The translations under genes and the position numbers were made by a program. This document shows, one piece after another, positions 1 to 8,552 of a stretch of 64,000 bases of DNA (positions are counted from its first letter, which is position 1; each line of letters starts with the position of its first letter). The notes below the pieces were generated by a model. The model saw only the letters and a program-made list of their open reading frames with translations. It was not told the DNA's origin and did not search any database. Source of the DNA: Nocardia amikacinitolerans NBRC 108937 (lineage in GTDB: Bacteria; Actinomycetota; Actinomycetes; Mycobacteriales; Mycobacteriaceae); the NCBI RefSeq assembly GCF_001612615.1, contig NZ_BDAU01000022.1:62001-126000 (forward strand), in the 5' to 3' direction.

Positions 1-2
1 AT

Positions 3-2477
3 TCGACGCGCCGCGACGTGCCGGAGGCCGAGACGCTGGCCGGTTTCGAGGAGGGGCACTCGCACGCCACCTCACACCTGCTGCAACCCGCGCCCGCCGA
101 GATCTTCCGCAACGACCTGCCGCTCGTGCTGGTCGACGACGAGATCTCCACCGGCGCTACGGCGATCGACGCGGTGCGCGCGCTGCACGGGTTCTCGCCG
201 CGTTCGCACTACGTGCTCGCTTCGCTGGTGGACATGCGTACCGAGGAGGACCGGGCTCGATTCGAGAGCGCCGCGGCCGAACTCGGTGCTCGCATCGACA
301 CCGTGTGCCTGGCTTCGGGATTGACGAAGCTGCCCGACGGCCTCACCGATGCCGTCACGTCGATGCCCGATCCCGAGCTGAATCCCGTTGCTGAGCAGCG
401 GGGTTCGTTCGGTCGCATCGAACTGCCCTGGCCCGACTCGGTGCCCGAAGGCGGACGGCACGGGATACTCGATTCCGACACCGCGGCTTTCGAATCCGCC
501 GTCGCCGCGGCGGCAACGGTGCTGTCCGCCCGCCTGGCCGTTGACGCGCCGGACCGCCCGGTCATCGTGCTGGGGCACGAGGAACTGATGTACCTGCCGC
601 TCCGGTTGGCCGCGGCGCTGGCCGAGTCGGGCATCCCGACCAGGTATCAGACCACCACGCGCTCACCCGCCTACGTGCTGGACGAGCCGGGGTACCCGCT
701 GCGGCGCGGATTCCGTTTCCTCGCACCGGAACCCGATGCGGAAGCGCCGCGCTATCTCTACAACGCCTGCTGGCCGCAGGATTTCGATGCGGAGCTGCGC
801 GAGCTGACGGCGCGACACCCGTTCACCGCCGACGACGTGTCGGCCGCGGGCGACGATGCCCAGGCTGCGGGCGAGCGCGGGCGCGGGGCGTCGGACGGCG
901 TGCGGATCGCGGCTGAGGGCGCGCAGGATTCCCGCGACCATGCGCGGGCCGCGGGCAAGCGCGCCGAGCGGGAAGGCGTGCGGATCGAGGGCGACGGCGT
1001 GCCGGAGCTGGACGACGCGGCACCTGCGGACGTGTGGACTGCGCGCGACGACCAGCTGTCGGGCGACGCAGTATCGGGCGACGGACCGAGCGAAACGAAC
1101 CCGGTCCTCGTCGTGGTGCTCGACCCGCCCGCCGACACGCCGGAGCTGCTCGCGGACGGCGGTTTGGTCGACGTCCTCACCGCTTCCGGCGCGGACGTGC
1201 TGGTAGCGGTCGTGCCGGGCGCCGATCCGCGTAAGTTGGACAGCGAGCGGCGCGCGGTTCTCCATGCGTCGGCGGCTACGGACAGGGAGGTCGAGACGAA
1301 CCGCGTGATGCGAACCGAGACGACGCCGGTGGCGACCGAGGAGTTGCCGCTACCCGCGCCGCTGTACGGGCCGGAGTTCGGTTCGTACGCGGCCGACGAG
1401 GTCTCCTGGCTGCTGAAGGATCTGTCCGACGCCGACCTCGAGGCCGACATCGCCGAGCGGGAGCGCCGCATCCAAGCGGGCGTCGCGCACTACGCGGAAT
1501 CGCTGCCGATCGAGTACCAGCCGGATGCCGCCTACCGGAGTCTGTTCGACGAGGTGCTCGCCGAGAGCGCCGAGCGGCTTGCGCTGGCCGTGGGCACCGT
1601 CGCCGAACTCGTGGTCGCCGAGCGGGGCGAGGACATCGTGTTGGTGTCGCTCGCGCGCGCGGGGACGCCGGTGGGCATCCTGATGAAGCGCTGGTTGCGC
1701 TCGGGCCGCGGCGACGGGCTGCCCAGCCTGAACGTGCCGCACTACGCGGTCTCCATCGTGCGCGATCGCGGCATCGATGCCGTCGCGCTGGATTACCTTG
1801 CCGAGCACCATGATCCGGCGTCGGTGGTGTTCGTCGACGGCTGGACCGGCAAGGGCGCGATCACCAAGGAGCTCACCGAGGCGCTCGACGCCTATCACGC
1901 GGCGGGTGGCGCGCGATTCGACGACGAACTCGCCGTGCTCGCCGATCCCGGGCACTGCGTGCGCACCTACGGCACCCGCGACGATTTCCTGATCGCCTCG
2001 GCCTGCCTGAATTCCACGGTGTCGGGCTTGATTTCGCGCACGGTCCTGAACGACACGCTCATCGGGCCCGGAGACTTCCACGGCGCGAAGTTCTATCGCG
2101 AACTGGCGGCCGACGACGTCTCCGGTCGCTTGCTCGACGCCGTCACCGGCGCCTTCGAGGCGGTGCGCCCACGCGTGCCCGCCGAGCTGGCCGCGGTGCT
2201 CGGCTCGGACCGGACTCCCACCTGGACCGGCTGGTCCTCGGTGGAGAAGGTGCGCGCCGAGTACGGCATCGCCAGTGTGAATTTCGTGAAGCCGGGGGTC
2301 GGTGAGACCACCCGGGTGCTGCTGCGCCGCGTGCCGTGGCGGGTGCTGGTCCGCGAGGCCGACGCCCCCGAGCACGCGCACATTCGGATGCTCGCCGCCG
2401 CGCGCGGTGTGCCCGTCGAGGTCGTCCCCGACCTGGCGTACTCGTGCATGGGATTGATCAAGGAAGTACCGAAGTAG
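3..2477 (+). CDS. Ter-system PRTase / TRSP / StiP-type PRTase / Pelota fusion protein (5' truncated by window)
   Basis: The open frame is already running at base 3, so the start lies upstream; the GTG at 18 is probably internal. Numbering from that GTG, a PRPP-binding loop VLVDDEISTGATA sits near residues 37-49 (first phosphoribosyltransferase). The signature TTTRSPAY near 215 marks a TRSP domain. A low-complexity acidic/Arg-Ala stretch spans about 275-345. From about 450 there is a StiP-like second phosphoribosyltransferase (PLYGPEFGSYAADE, then VVFVDGWTGKGAIT near 603). The C-terminal 80 residues resemble the small Pelota-type RNA-binding domain. In known tellurite-resistance (Ter) islands these domains, with a HAD phosphatase and an ATP-grasp enzyme, form a proposed nucleotide or RNA-derived metabolite pathway. 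The HAD gene follows with no gap. The domain assignment is recognition by eye; the substrate is unknown. Confidence 0.8.
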   Translation, partial: STRRDVPEAETLAGFEEGHSHATSHLLQPAPAEIFRNDLPLVLVDDEISTGATAIDAVRALHGFSPRSHYVLASLVDMRTEEDRARFESAAAELGARIDTVCLASGLTKLPDGLTDAVTSMPDPELNPVAEQRGSFGRIELPWPDSVPEGGRHGILDSDTAAFESAVAAAATVLSARLAVDAPDRPVIVLGHEELMYLPLRLAAALAESGIPTRYQTTTRSPAYVLDEPGYPLRRGFRFLAPEPDAEAPRYLYNACWPQDFDAELRELTARHPFTADDVSAAGDDAQAAGERGRGASDGVRIAAEGAQDSRDHARAAGKRAEREGVRIEGDGVPELDDAAPADVWTARDDQLSGDAVSGDGPSETNPVLVVVLDPPADTPELLADGGLVDVLTASGADVLVAVVPGADPRKLDSERRAVLHASAATDREVETNRVMRTETTPVATEELPLPAPLYGPEFGSYAADEVSWLLKDLSDADLEADIAERERRIQAGVAHYAESLPIEYQPDAAYRSLFDEVLAESAERLALAVGTVAELVVAERGEDIVLVSLARAGTPVGILMKRWLRSGRGDGLPSLNVPHYAVSIVRDRGIDAVALDYLAEHHDPASVVFVDGWTGKGAITKELTEALDAYHAAGGARFDDELAVLADPGHCVRTYGTRDDFLIASACLNSTVSGLISRTVLNDTLIGPGDFHGAKFYRELAADDVSGRLLDAVTGAFEAVRPRVPAELAAVLGSDRTPTWTGWSSVEKVRAEYGIASVNFVKPGVGETTRVLLRRVPWRVLVREADAPEHAHIRMLAAARGVPVEVVPDLAYSCMGLIKEVPK

Positions 2478-3341
2478 ATGCTATTGGTAAGACCACGAAG
2501 ACAAGCGCTAGTCGCCACCGATCTCGACCGCACGATGATCTACTCGCGCAACGCTTTCAGCACCGCCTCGGAGGTGCCGATGGTGTGCGTCGAACATCTG
2601 GAGGGCGCGCCGCTGTCGTTCATGACGACGGCCGCGGCGCTGCGCATGCAGACGCTCACCCAACCGGCGGCCGTCATCCCGACGACGACCCGGACCATCA
2701 AGCAGTTCAACCGGATTCGACTACCCGGGGCGCCCTGGCGCTACGCGATCACGAGCAACGGCGGCAACATCCTGGTCGACGGCGTCCCGGATATGCGCTG
2801 GCGCATCGACATCGACGTGAAAGTGCGCCAGAGCGGCGCCACCCTTTCGGAGGTGAGTGCGGAGCTACGCGCCAGGATCGATGACTCCTGGGTGACCAAG
2901 TTCCGCGTCGCCGACCATCTCTTCTGCTACCTGGTGGTCAAGCCCAAGGCGGTGCCCGATGGCTTCCTCGCCGAATGGGACGCCTGGTGCCGTGAGCGCG
3001 GCTGGTCGGCATCCCAGCAGGGCCGCAAGATCTACACGATGCCGCAGTCGGTGTGCAAGAGCGTCGCGGTCGCCGAGGTGCGCCGCCGCCTGCTGGAATC
3101 CGGCGAACTCACCGACGTAGCCAAGACTTTCGCCGCAGGCGACGGCGCACTCGACGCCGAAATGCTGCGCGCCGCCGACTCCGCCATCCGCCCGCGGCAC
3201 GGCGAACTCGAACAACTCAACTGGACCAGCCCCAACCTCACCATCACCCGCGCCACCGGCATCCTCGCGGGCGAAGAAATCATCAACTGGTTCTTGACGT
3301 CCTTTCCCACGGCTGAAGCTGTGGGATTCCAACCTGCCTAG
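2478..3341 (+). CDS. HAD-superfamily hydrolase of the Ter island, 3' end replaced by insertion-element sequence
   Basis: The 287-residue frame starts directly after the upstream stop, with a GGAAG ribosome-binding site inside the preceding gene, so the pair is co-transcribed. HAD motif I is DLDRTM (residues 15-20), motif II is in PTTTRT (about 72), and the acidic motif IV is GDGALDAEM (about 220), so the catalytic set is complete. The native protein reads to the Trp-Phe codons ending at 3293. The last 15 residues, from Leu-Thr-Ser onward, are encoded by the right end of the TnpB element. Only a few native C-terminal residues are probably lost, so the enzyme may still work. Family knowledge suggests a phosphatase step in the Ter-linked nucleotide pathway. 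Confidence 0.8.
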   Translation: MLLVRPRRQALVATDLDRTMIYSRNAFSTASEVPMVCVEHLEGAPLSFMTTAAALRMQTLTQPAAVIPTTTRTIKQFNRIRLPGAPWRYAITSNGGNILVDGVPDMRWRIDIDVKVRQSGATLSEVSAELRARIDDSWVTKFRVADHLFCYLVVKPKAVPDGFLAEWDAWCRERGWSASQQGRKIYTMPQSVCKSVAVAEVRRRLLESGELTDVAKTFAAGDGALDAEMLRAADSAIRPRHGELEQLNWTSPNLTITRATGILAGEEIINWFLTSFPTAEAVGFQPA

Positions 3342-4593
3342 GCCGAGGTTGGGTGGTAGTACCTCGCGGGTTCCCACCTGGTTCCTGCTTCATCGACCGC
3401 CCAACGGCGAGGTCTCCACAGGCTGACACGGACAGCCCGTCCGCCAGAATGTTCTTCGCTGCGTTCACGTCCGCATGTTCGCTGTGCCCGCAGGTGGTGC
3501 ACCGGAACACCGCTTGGCTCTCACGGCTTCCCGGGTCCACGCTGCCGCACGCCGAGCAGCGTTGCGACGTGTACGCGGCAGGGACTTTTACAACGCGGGT
3601 GCCCGTGTAGCGGGACACACTCATCAGGGCCCGCTCGAAGGCATGCCAGCCCTTGTCCAGAATGCTGCGGTTCAGACCGGCCTTCTGTCTGACCCGGATG
3701 CCAGGGTGCTCGATGGTGCCCTTGGCCGAGGCGGTCATGTTCCTGGTGCGCAGGTCCTCGATGGCGACCAGGCTGTGCCGGGTGGCAAGCTGGTTCGCGG
3801 TCCACGCACAGAAATCTGCCCGGCGGTTGCGCTCACGCCGCCGGATTGTCCGCATAGCGATGATGGTCTTGCACCGGTTCGCACTACTCTTCTGCTGCCT
3901 GGCGAGTTTCTGTTGCAACCGTCTATATCGGGCAACCTCGCCCGGCGTGCAGAATTCGCGGTCCCACATCGTTGCGTCCGATACCGCAACAGCCACCCTC
4001 ACGCCACGATCCACGCCCACAGCTGTGGTGCTGGCATGCCTGTCCCGTGTGGTGCGGCCGTCCTCGACGAGAAACGAGATGTACCAGCCGACACCGTCCC
4101 AAGACATCGTCGCTGAACGCACCGCTCCGCCCACTCCGCGTGACCAGCGCAACCGAATCCAACCGAACTTGGGCAACTTCACCCGGCCCCATCTTTTGCC
4201 GAGCCGTTCCACGGTGATCTGTTTTGGGTCAGGAAACCGGAACGACGGCAACCAACGACGCGCAGAACGCCACCTCACCCGGAACGTGCCATGCTCCCGG
4301 CAGGCCCGGTCCAGGTCCATAATGGTTTGCTGCAACACATGCGACGGGGCGCCCTTCAGCCATTCGTGCTCGGTTTTCGCGTCCGCGAGCTGCCCAGCTT
4401 GCTCGTTGTAGTTGATCCACGCGCCTCGTCGGCGGTACTCGCGGCGCTGTTGCAGCGCGGTGTTCCACACCGACCGGCAGATCGCGCCGACCGTCTCGGC
4501 GAACTCGGCCTGCTCCGGAGTGAGCTGCAGCATGTACTTACGGCCCGTCAGCATCGGATCACCATTGCTTCGGTTGCTCGACAGATCGCTCAA
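3283..4593 (-). CDS. tnpB: TnpB (IS200/IS605-group OrfB), RNA-guided nuclease
   Basis: The product is 436 residues from a TTG start; an ATG at residue 14 (4554) is an alternative, followed by the usual start LTGRKYMLQLTPEQ. The RuvC-like catalytic acids are visible: Asp195 in GVDRGV, Glu279 in VAIEDLRTRNM and Asp375 in HADVNAAKNI. Zinc-ribbon cysteines are Cys346/349 and Cys365/368. No TnpA transposase lies beside it, so it is a solo tnpB element (IS1341 type). The frame runs through the element's right-end hairpin, and its stop codon (3283-3285) is supplied by the HAD target gene. Known members use an RNA from the 3' end of tnpB plus the right end to guide cleavage of DNA matching the adjacent flank. 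Confidence 0.93.
   Translation of the reverse strand: MSDLSSNRSNGDPMLTGRKYMLQLTPEQAEFAETVGAICRSVWNTALQQRREYRRRGAWINYNEQAGQLADAKTEHEWLKGAPSHVLQQTIMDLDRACREHGTFRVRWRSARRWLPSFRFPDPKQITVERLGKRWGRVKLPKFGWIRLRWSRGVGGAVRSATMSWDGVGWYISFLVEDGRTTRDRHASTTAVGVDRGVRVAVAVSDATMWDREFCTPGEVARYRRLQQKLARQQKSSANRCKTIIAMRTIRRRERNRRADFCAWTANQLATRHSLVAIEDLRTRNMTASAKGTIEHPGIRVRQKAGLNRSILDKGWHAFERALMSVSRYTGTRVVKVPAAYTSQRCSACGSVDPGSRESQAVFRCTTCGHSEHADVNAAKNILADGLSVSACGDLAVGRSMKQEPGGNPRGTTTQPRPRQVGIPQLQPWERTSRTS
3294..4593 (-). mobile_element. IS605/IS1341-type tnpB element inserted at the 3' end of the HAD gene (left boundary not resolved)
   Basis: The right end is clear. On the minus strand a hairpin CCCACAGCTTCAGCCGTGGG (3305-3324) is followed by GGACGTCAA, ending at base 3294, like the TCAA-type right ends of this group. 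The flank immediately beyond it, the predicted guide, is HAD sequence GAACCAGTTGATGATTTCTT (minus strand, 3293-3274). The left end lies somewhere in 4594-4950. A minus-strand TTAC at 4843-4840 is one possible target motif, but joining there would not give the HAD gene an early stop, so I leave it open. The coordinates give the minimal element. Confidence 0.75.
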
Positions 4594-4950
4594 TAGTCGA
4601 CAATGACGGGCGGCCCTTGGTGGCCATCACCAGCCGATGGACCAAGCACCACAGATCCACCTCGGCGAGAAGGTGAACGCGGCCCGGGCATGGTCTCCAT
4701 CTCTACCTACCCCACCCCTTCTCTTCGACGACTCCCCGGCTGATCGCTCGCAGCCGATGCTTCATCCGGACGCCGAGACTCCGCGTCCGATACCACTTGA
4801 AACACGCACTTAATCAATACGTCTGAGCTGGAGTGCAGCGTAACAGCCATGCCGGGCGTGGCGCGGGTCTCAGGTGTCGACTGCACCGAACCGACGTCTG
4901 ACGGATACGCTGCATCCGACGGGCCTCAACGGTCACTTCGGTCCGTGAGA
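4594..4950. other. Stretch without a gene: probable left end of the tnpB element plus original HAD 3' flank
   Basis: These 357 bases lie between tnpB and the convergent end of the AIM24 operon. They should contain the element's left end and whatever remains of the HAD 3' end. I see no coding sequence. The A/T-richer segment 4803-4825 and the small hairpin GCTG-gagtg-CAGC (about 4827-4839) could belong to the left end. Confidence 0.4.
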
Positions 4951-5715
4951 TCAGTAGTGCTGCTGCTGACCCGCGAGCTGCTGGGCGATCACACCCTGGA
5001 GGCGTTGCAGGCCGCCGACGGTGACGCCGCTCTGCAACTGGCCCTCGATGGTGCGCACGAGCACCGAGTCGCTCATGACTTTCTCGCTGGACTGGATGAG
5101 TACCGTTCCGGCGCCGGTGAAATCGAATTGCCGCTCCTCGCCGGAGTTCACGCCGAAGCGCGCCGCGCCCGCCGCCAGGAAGCTGGAGACCCACTGGTGG
5201 TCGTAGTGGTGGCTGGGGGAGGGGCAGTCGGCCCAGCCGACCAGCGATTCCGGGTCCACCCGCAGCGGCGGTTCGGCGAAGATCACCGGGCCGTTGGAGG
5301 AGGCGAGGAACTTGCCGGTGCCGATCAGGGTGAGGAACCCGGGCACGATCGACTGCTTCAGCGCGAGACCGGGCTCGAAGGCGAGCAGGTTGGCCGCGCG
5401 GATGGTGAGGTTGCCGTCGTCGAGATCGAAGGAATTGATGTCGTAGCCGCGGTCGCCGATGATCAGCTTGCCGTGGCCCTCGGCGACGACGTAGTCGTTG
5501 GTGAACAGCGGCGCCGAGAACTGCTGCGACACCATGTGCATCAGCCCGCCGTGCAGGCCGTGGGTGAGCAGCTGGAAGTTCATCTGGCCGTAGTAGGCGA
5601 TCATCGCGCCCTTGCGCATGAACCACGGCTTGTTGAGGTCGATGCAGTAGGCGTAGCTGTTGCCCGGGATGTTGTCGCTTTCGCCGAGCGTCATCGGGTT
5701 CAGGATCTGGGCCAT
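4951..5715 (-). CDS. AIM24 family protein (third gene of AIM24 operon)
   Basis: The product is 254 residues, starting at the ATG of MAQILNPMTLGES. That start lies two bases beyond the stop of the upstream paralogue, which makes a long N-terminal extension unlikely. It is a beta-rich AIM24-family protein (the mitochondrial biogenesis AIM24 / TIGR00266-type fold): glycine-rich strands such as MIAYYGQMNF, an FEPGLALKQS segment and a C-terminal VLVRTIEGQLQSG. No catalytic motif or signal peptide is seen. In actinobacteria AIM24 proteins are commonly encoded beside TerD proteins. A scaffold or ligand-binding role in the Ter stress complex is inference. Confidence 0.8.
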   Translation of the reverse strand: MAQILNPMTLGESDNIPGNSYAYCIDLNKPWFMRKGAMIAYYGQMNFQLLTHGLHGGLMHMVSQQFSAPLFTNDYVVAEGHGKLIIGDRGYDINSFDLDDGNLTIRAANLLAFEPGLALKQSIVPGFLTLIGTGKFLASSNGPVIFAEPPLRVDPESLVGWADCPSPSHHYDHQWVSSFLAAGAARFGVNSGEERQFDFTGAGTVLIQSSEKVMSDSVLVRTIEGQLQSGVTVGGLQRLQGVIAQQLAGQQQHY

Positions 5716-5717
5716 GG

Positions 5718-6410
5718 TCACAACTTCTCTTCGGAGGCTTGCACGTAGACGACACCCTGTCCGACGCAATGCAATTGCATCGCCTCGCCGGAGCCGCGCC
5801 CGACCGCGTCACGCCAGCTCAGCGCGGTCTTCAGTTCGGTCTGCACATTGCCGTACGCGGCGACGAACGCCTGCGGGTCGACCACGATCGGATTCGGCCC
5901 GCCCACTTGCAGTTCCAGGAATCCGCCGTGCGCGAGCAGCACCGCCGCGCCGTGCCCGGACAGCTGGGTGGTGAACATGCCCTGCCCGGTCAGCGCACCG
6001 GAGGCGGCGCCGCGCAGCGCGCCCATCAGACCGCCGCCACCACCGCCGCCGGAACTCGCCACGGAGACGATCGAACTCTGCAATCCGGCCGTATTGGCAA
6101 GCAGCCGTGAGGCTTCCACCCGCAGCGACGCGCCGGGCTGCATCTGCACGACGTGCACCTCGAGCCCCGCGAAGCCGTAGTGCACCTGGCCGTTGCCCTG
6201 CGCGAGCATGGTCCGCTCGTGCTCGCCCGCCATCATGCGGCCCGCCATGCCCATCAGCCCGCCGCCGCCCATGCCCTGCGCGCCCGGAATCTGGTGCGGC
6301 GCAAAGGAAACATCTCCGCTGTAATACAGCATCGCGCCGCTGCGCGCGACGACGCCGCCCGCCATGCCGACGTCGACCTTGACGACCTTGCTGTTGACTT
6401 TCTCGAACAT
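5718..6410 (-). CDS. AIM24 family protein (second gene of operon)
   Basis: The product is 230 residues, starting at the ATG of MFEKVNSKVVKVDV. The open frame runs further upstream, but this start fits the family and leaves an 11-base gap to the previous gene. It has the AIM24 beta-sandwich pattern, with GAMLYYSGDVSF, FTTQLSGHGAAVLLAHGG and the C-terminal GEAMQLHCVGQGVVYVQAS, which closely parallels the end of the next paralogue. It carries two glycine- and methionine-rich loops (GAQGMGGGGLMGMAGRMM and GGGGGGGLMGALRG). The two products probably pair or stack, but no partner can be read from sequence. Confidence 0.82.
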   Translation of the reverse strand: MFEKVNSKVVKVDVGMAGGVVARSGAMLYYSGDVSFAPHQIPGAQGMGGGGLMGMAGRMMAGEHERTMLAQGNGQVHYGFAGLEVHVVQMQPGASLRVEASRLLANTAGLQSSIVSVASSGGGGGGGLMGALRGAASGALTGQGMFTTQLSGHGAAVLLAHGGFLELQVGGPNPIVVDPQAFVAAYGNVQTELKTALSWRDAVGRGSGEAMQLHCVGQGVVYVQASEEKL

Positions 6411-6421
6411 CGCAGGGCCCC

Positions 6422-7045
6422 TTACCGTTCCGCAGGCTGGATCAACACGACGCCTTGGCCTTCCCAGCGCAGCGAGAACGCCTCGCCCGCATCCTGACCC
6501 ACCACGGTCCGCCACGAGACATCGGTGACGAAGGACTGGTTCAGATTGCCCTGCGCGGCGACGAACGCGTCCGGATCGACCACCAGGGGATACTGCGGCG
6601 ACACCTCCAGATGGATCAGCGGGCCGCCCGCGGAGAGCAGCGCGACCTGTCCCTGGCCGGTGACCGTGGTGGTGAACAGCCCCGCCCCGGTGGACGCGCC
6701 GCGCAAGCCCGCGAAACGCACGTCGGTGCGCAGATTCCCGGCGAAGGCGAGCAGCTGCTGCGATTCCACCTGCAGCGTCTCGCCGTTCAGGTTCACCACC
6801 GACACGTGCTGGCCGTTCACCGCGAAGAAGACCCTGCCGTTCCCGCCGCATTCCATCAGCGACAGCTTCTCGCCGGTGGCGCGCCGCTTGAGGCCTGCGA
6901 GCACGCCGTCGCCTCCGCCGAATCCGGCGGCCTTGAACTGCACGTTTCCTTCGTAGGCGATCATCGACCCGGCGATCGCACGGACGCTCGTTCCGGCGAG
7001 GTGGGCCTCGACCACCTTCTTCGACTGTTCGAAAAGTTGTGCCAT
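6422..7045 (-). CDS. AIM24 family protein (first gene of operon)
   Basis: The product is 207 residues and starts at ATG (MAQLFEQSKKVV). It is the promoter-proximal member of three tandem AIM24 paralogues, with gaps of 11 and 2 bases to the next genes. Shared family features are FTTTVTGQGQVALLSAGG, PLVVDPDAFVAAQGNL and the C-terminal GEAFSLRWEGQGVVLIQ. It is divergent from the TerD gene at 7226 across a 180-base intergenic region that must hold both promoters. This divergent AIM24/TerD arrangement supports a shared stress-response role, inferred from the neighbourhood. Confidence 0.82.
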   Translation of the reverse strand: MAQLFEQSKKVVEAHLAGTSVRAIAGSMIAYEGNVQFKAAGFGGGDGVLAGLKRRATGEKLSLMECGGNGRVFFAVNGQHVSVVNLNGETLQVESQQLLAFAGNLRTDVRFAGLRGASTGAGLFTTTVTGQGQVALLSAGGPLIHLEVSPQYPLVVDPDAFVAAQGNLNQSFVTDVSWRTVVGQDAGEAFSLRWEGQGVVLIQPAER

Positions 7046-7225
7046 CTGGGAGTTTGCCCTGCTGTCGCGTTATCGGAACATGGGTCGTCGTCACGTTCCG
7101 CTGCCAGCGGTCACTGTAATGGACACGCGCGATTCGCAACGCCCCGCGCGGCGTTTACTTCGGCGGTGGCCGGGCCGTTTCTCGTAGAGTGGCAACCGTA
7201 CGCACCGACAAGCGAAGGGTCGACC

Positions 7226-8521
7226 TTGTCCGCAACACTCGCCAAGGGCCAGAACGGCCCGCTGGCCACCAACGATGTGGTGATCTCCGTCCAGCTGTCG
7301 GCACCGGCGGACCTGTCCGCACTGCTGGTGACCGAGCGGGGCAAGGTCCGCTCGGACGCGGACTTCGTCTTCTTCAACCAGCCCAACGGCCCCGGCGTCA
7401 ACCTGCAGCCCGCACCTTCCGGGCAACCGGCCTCGCTCGCCGTGTCGCTGAATTCGGTGCCCGCCGATATCGACCAGATTCGCGCGGTGATCACCCTCGA
7501 CGACGCCTCCAGCAATTTCGGCAGGACCGCGCCGCCGGTCGCCATCGTCTCCGACGCGGGCGGTAATCCGTTGTACGAGTACCGGATCGACGGGCTCGAC
7601 ACCGAGTCCATCGTGATCGCGCTCGAGCTGTACCGCCGCCAGGGCTCCTGGAAGGTGCGCGCCGTCGGCCAGGGCTACGCCGGTGGTTTCGCGGCGCTGG
7701 TCACCGATCACGGCGTGACCGTCGACGAGGCGCCCTCGACCCAGCAGGCGCCGCCGACGCATTACCCGCAGCAGACTGCCCCGGCCCAGCAGTCGCCGCA
7801 GTACGCGTCCACCGGCTCGTCGTACCCGCCGCCGTCCGGCCCCGGGTACACGCCGCCGACCGGCGGTGGCTACCCGCCGCCGCCCGGACCGGCTACCGCG
7901 CCACAGCCCGCGGCGCAGTCGACCGGCGAGGTGAGCCTGAGCAAGGACCGCCCGGTCAGCCTGCAGAAGGGCCAGCGCGTCACGCTGCGCAAGGAGGGCG
8001 GCCAGGCGCTGACCTTCGTGAAGATGGGGCTCGGCTGGGATCCGGTGCAGACCCGCGGCATGTTCGGCAACCGCACGGTCGACATCGACCTGGACGCCTC
8101 GGTGATCATGTTCGCCGACGGCAACCCGGCCGACTACGCCTACTACGGTCAGCTGTCCTCCAAGGACGGCTCGGTGCGCCACCAGGGCGACAACCTGACC
8201 GGTGAGGGCGAGGGTGACGACGAGGTCATCCTGGTCGACCTGACCAGGATTCCGGCGCACATCACCTCGCTGGTGTTCATCGTGACCTCCTACAAGGGCC
8301 ACACCTTCGAGCAGGTGCGCAACGCGTTCTGCCGCCTCGTCGACGGCTCCAACAACGCCGAGCTGGCTCGCTACACCATGGCGGGCGGCATGGCGTTCAC
8401 CGCGATGGCGATGGCGAAGGTGTTCCGGGTCGGCGCCGACTGGAAGATGCAGGCGCTCGGCGAGGGCTTCCAGGCCAAACATCCCGGCGAGGCGATTCCC
8501 CAGCTGGGCCGCTTCCTCTGA
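7226..8521 (+). CDS. TerD-family protein with two TerD domains
   Basis: The product is 431 residues from a TTG start with a GAAGGG ribosome-binding site seven bases upstream. The open frame continues upstream only as a shadow of the antisense AIM24 gene. The N-terminal TerD-like domain (about 1-165) has VRSDADFVFFNQP and WKVRAVGQGYAGG. A Pro/Tyr/Gln-rich linker (about 170-240) follows. The second, more complete TerD domain (about 245-431) keeps the acidic calcium-binding signature: DIDLDASVIMF, GDNLTGEGEGDDE, then WKMQALGEGF. TerD proteins bind calcium and act in tellurite, oxidative and membrane-stress responses. The first domain lacks the N-terminal acidic strand, so perhaps only the second binds calcium. 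Confidence 0.9.
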   Translation: MSATLAKGQNGPLATNDVVISVQLSAPADLSALLVTERGKVRSDADFVFFNQPNGPGVNLQPAPSGQPASLAVSLNSVPADIDQIRAVITLDDASSNFGRTAPPVAIVSDAGGNPLYEYRIDGLDTESIVIALELYRRQGSWKVRAVGQGYAGGFAALVTDHGVTVDEAPSTQQAPPTHYPQQTAPAQQSPQYASTGSSYPPPSGPGYTPPTGGGYPPPPGPATAPQPAAQSTGEVSLSKDRPVSLQKGQRVTLRKEGGQALTFVKMGLGWDPVQTRGMFGNRTVDIDLDASVIMFADGNPADYAYYGQLSSKDGSVRHQGDNLTGEGEGDDEVILVDLTRIPAHITSLVFIVTSYKGHTFEQVRNAFCRLVDGSNNAELARYTMAGGMAFTAMAMAKVFRVGADWKMQALGEGFQAKHPGEAIPQLGRFL

Positions 8522-8552
8522 GGCGGGCTCACCGGGGGTACGCGCGAAGAGC

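Noticed and set aside
4840..4843. Minus-strand TTAC as the target motif and left boundary of the tnpB element
   Set aside because: Joining the HAD gene to sequence at this point gives no early stop codon and would run the HAD frame antisense through the AIM24 gene; kept only as one possibility.
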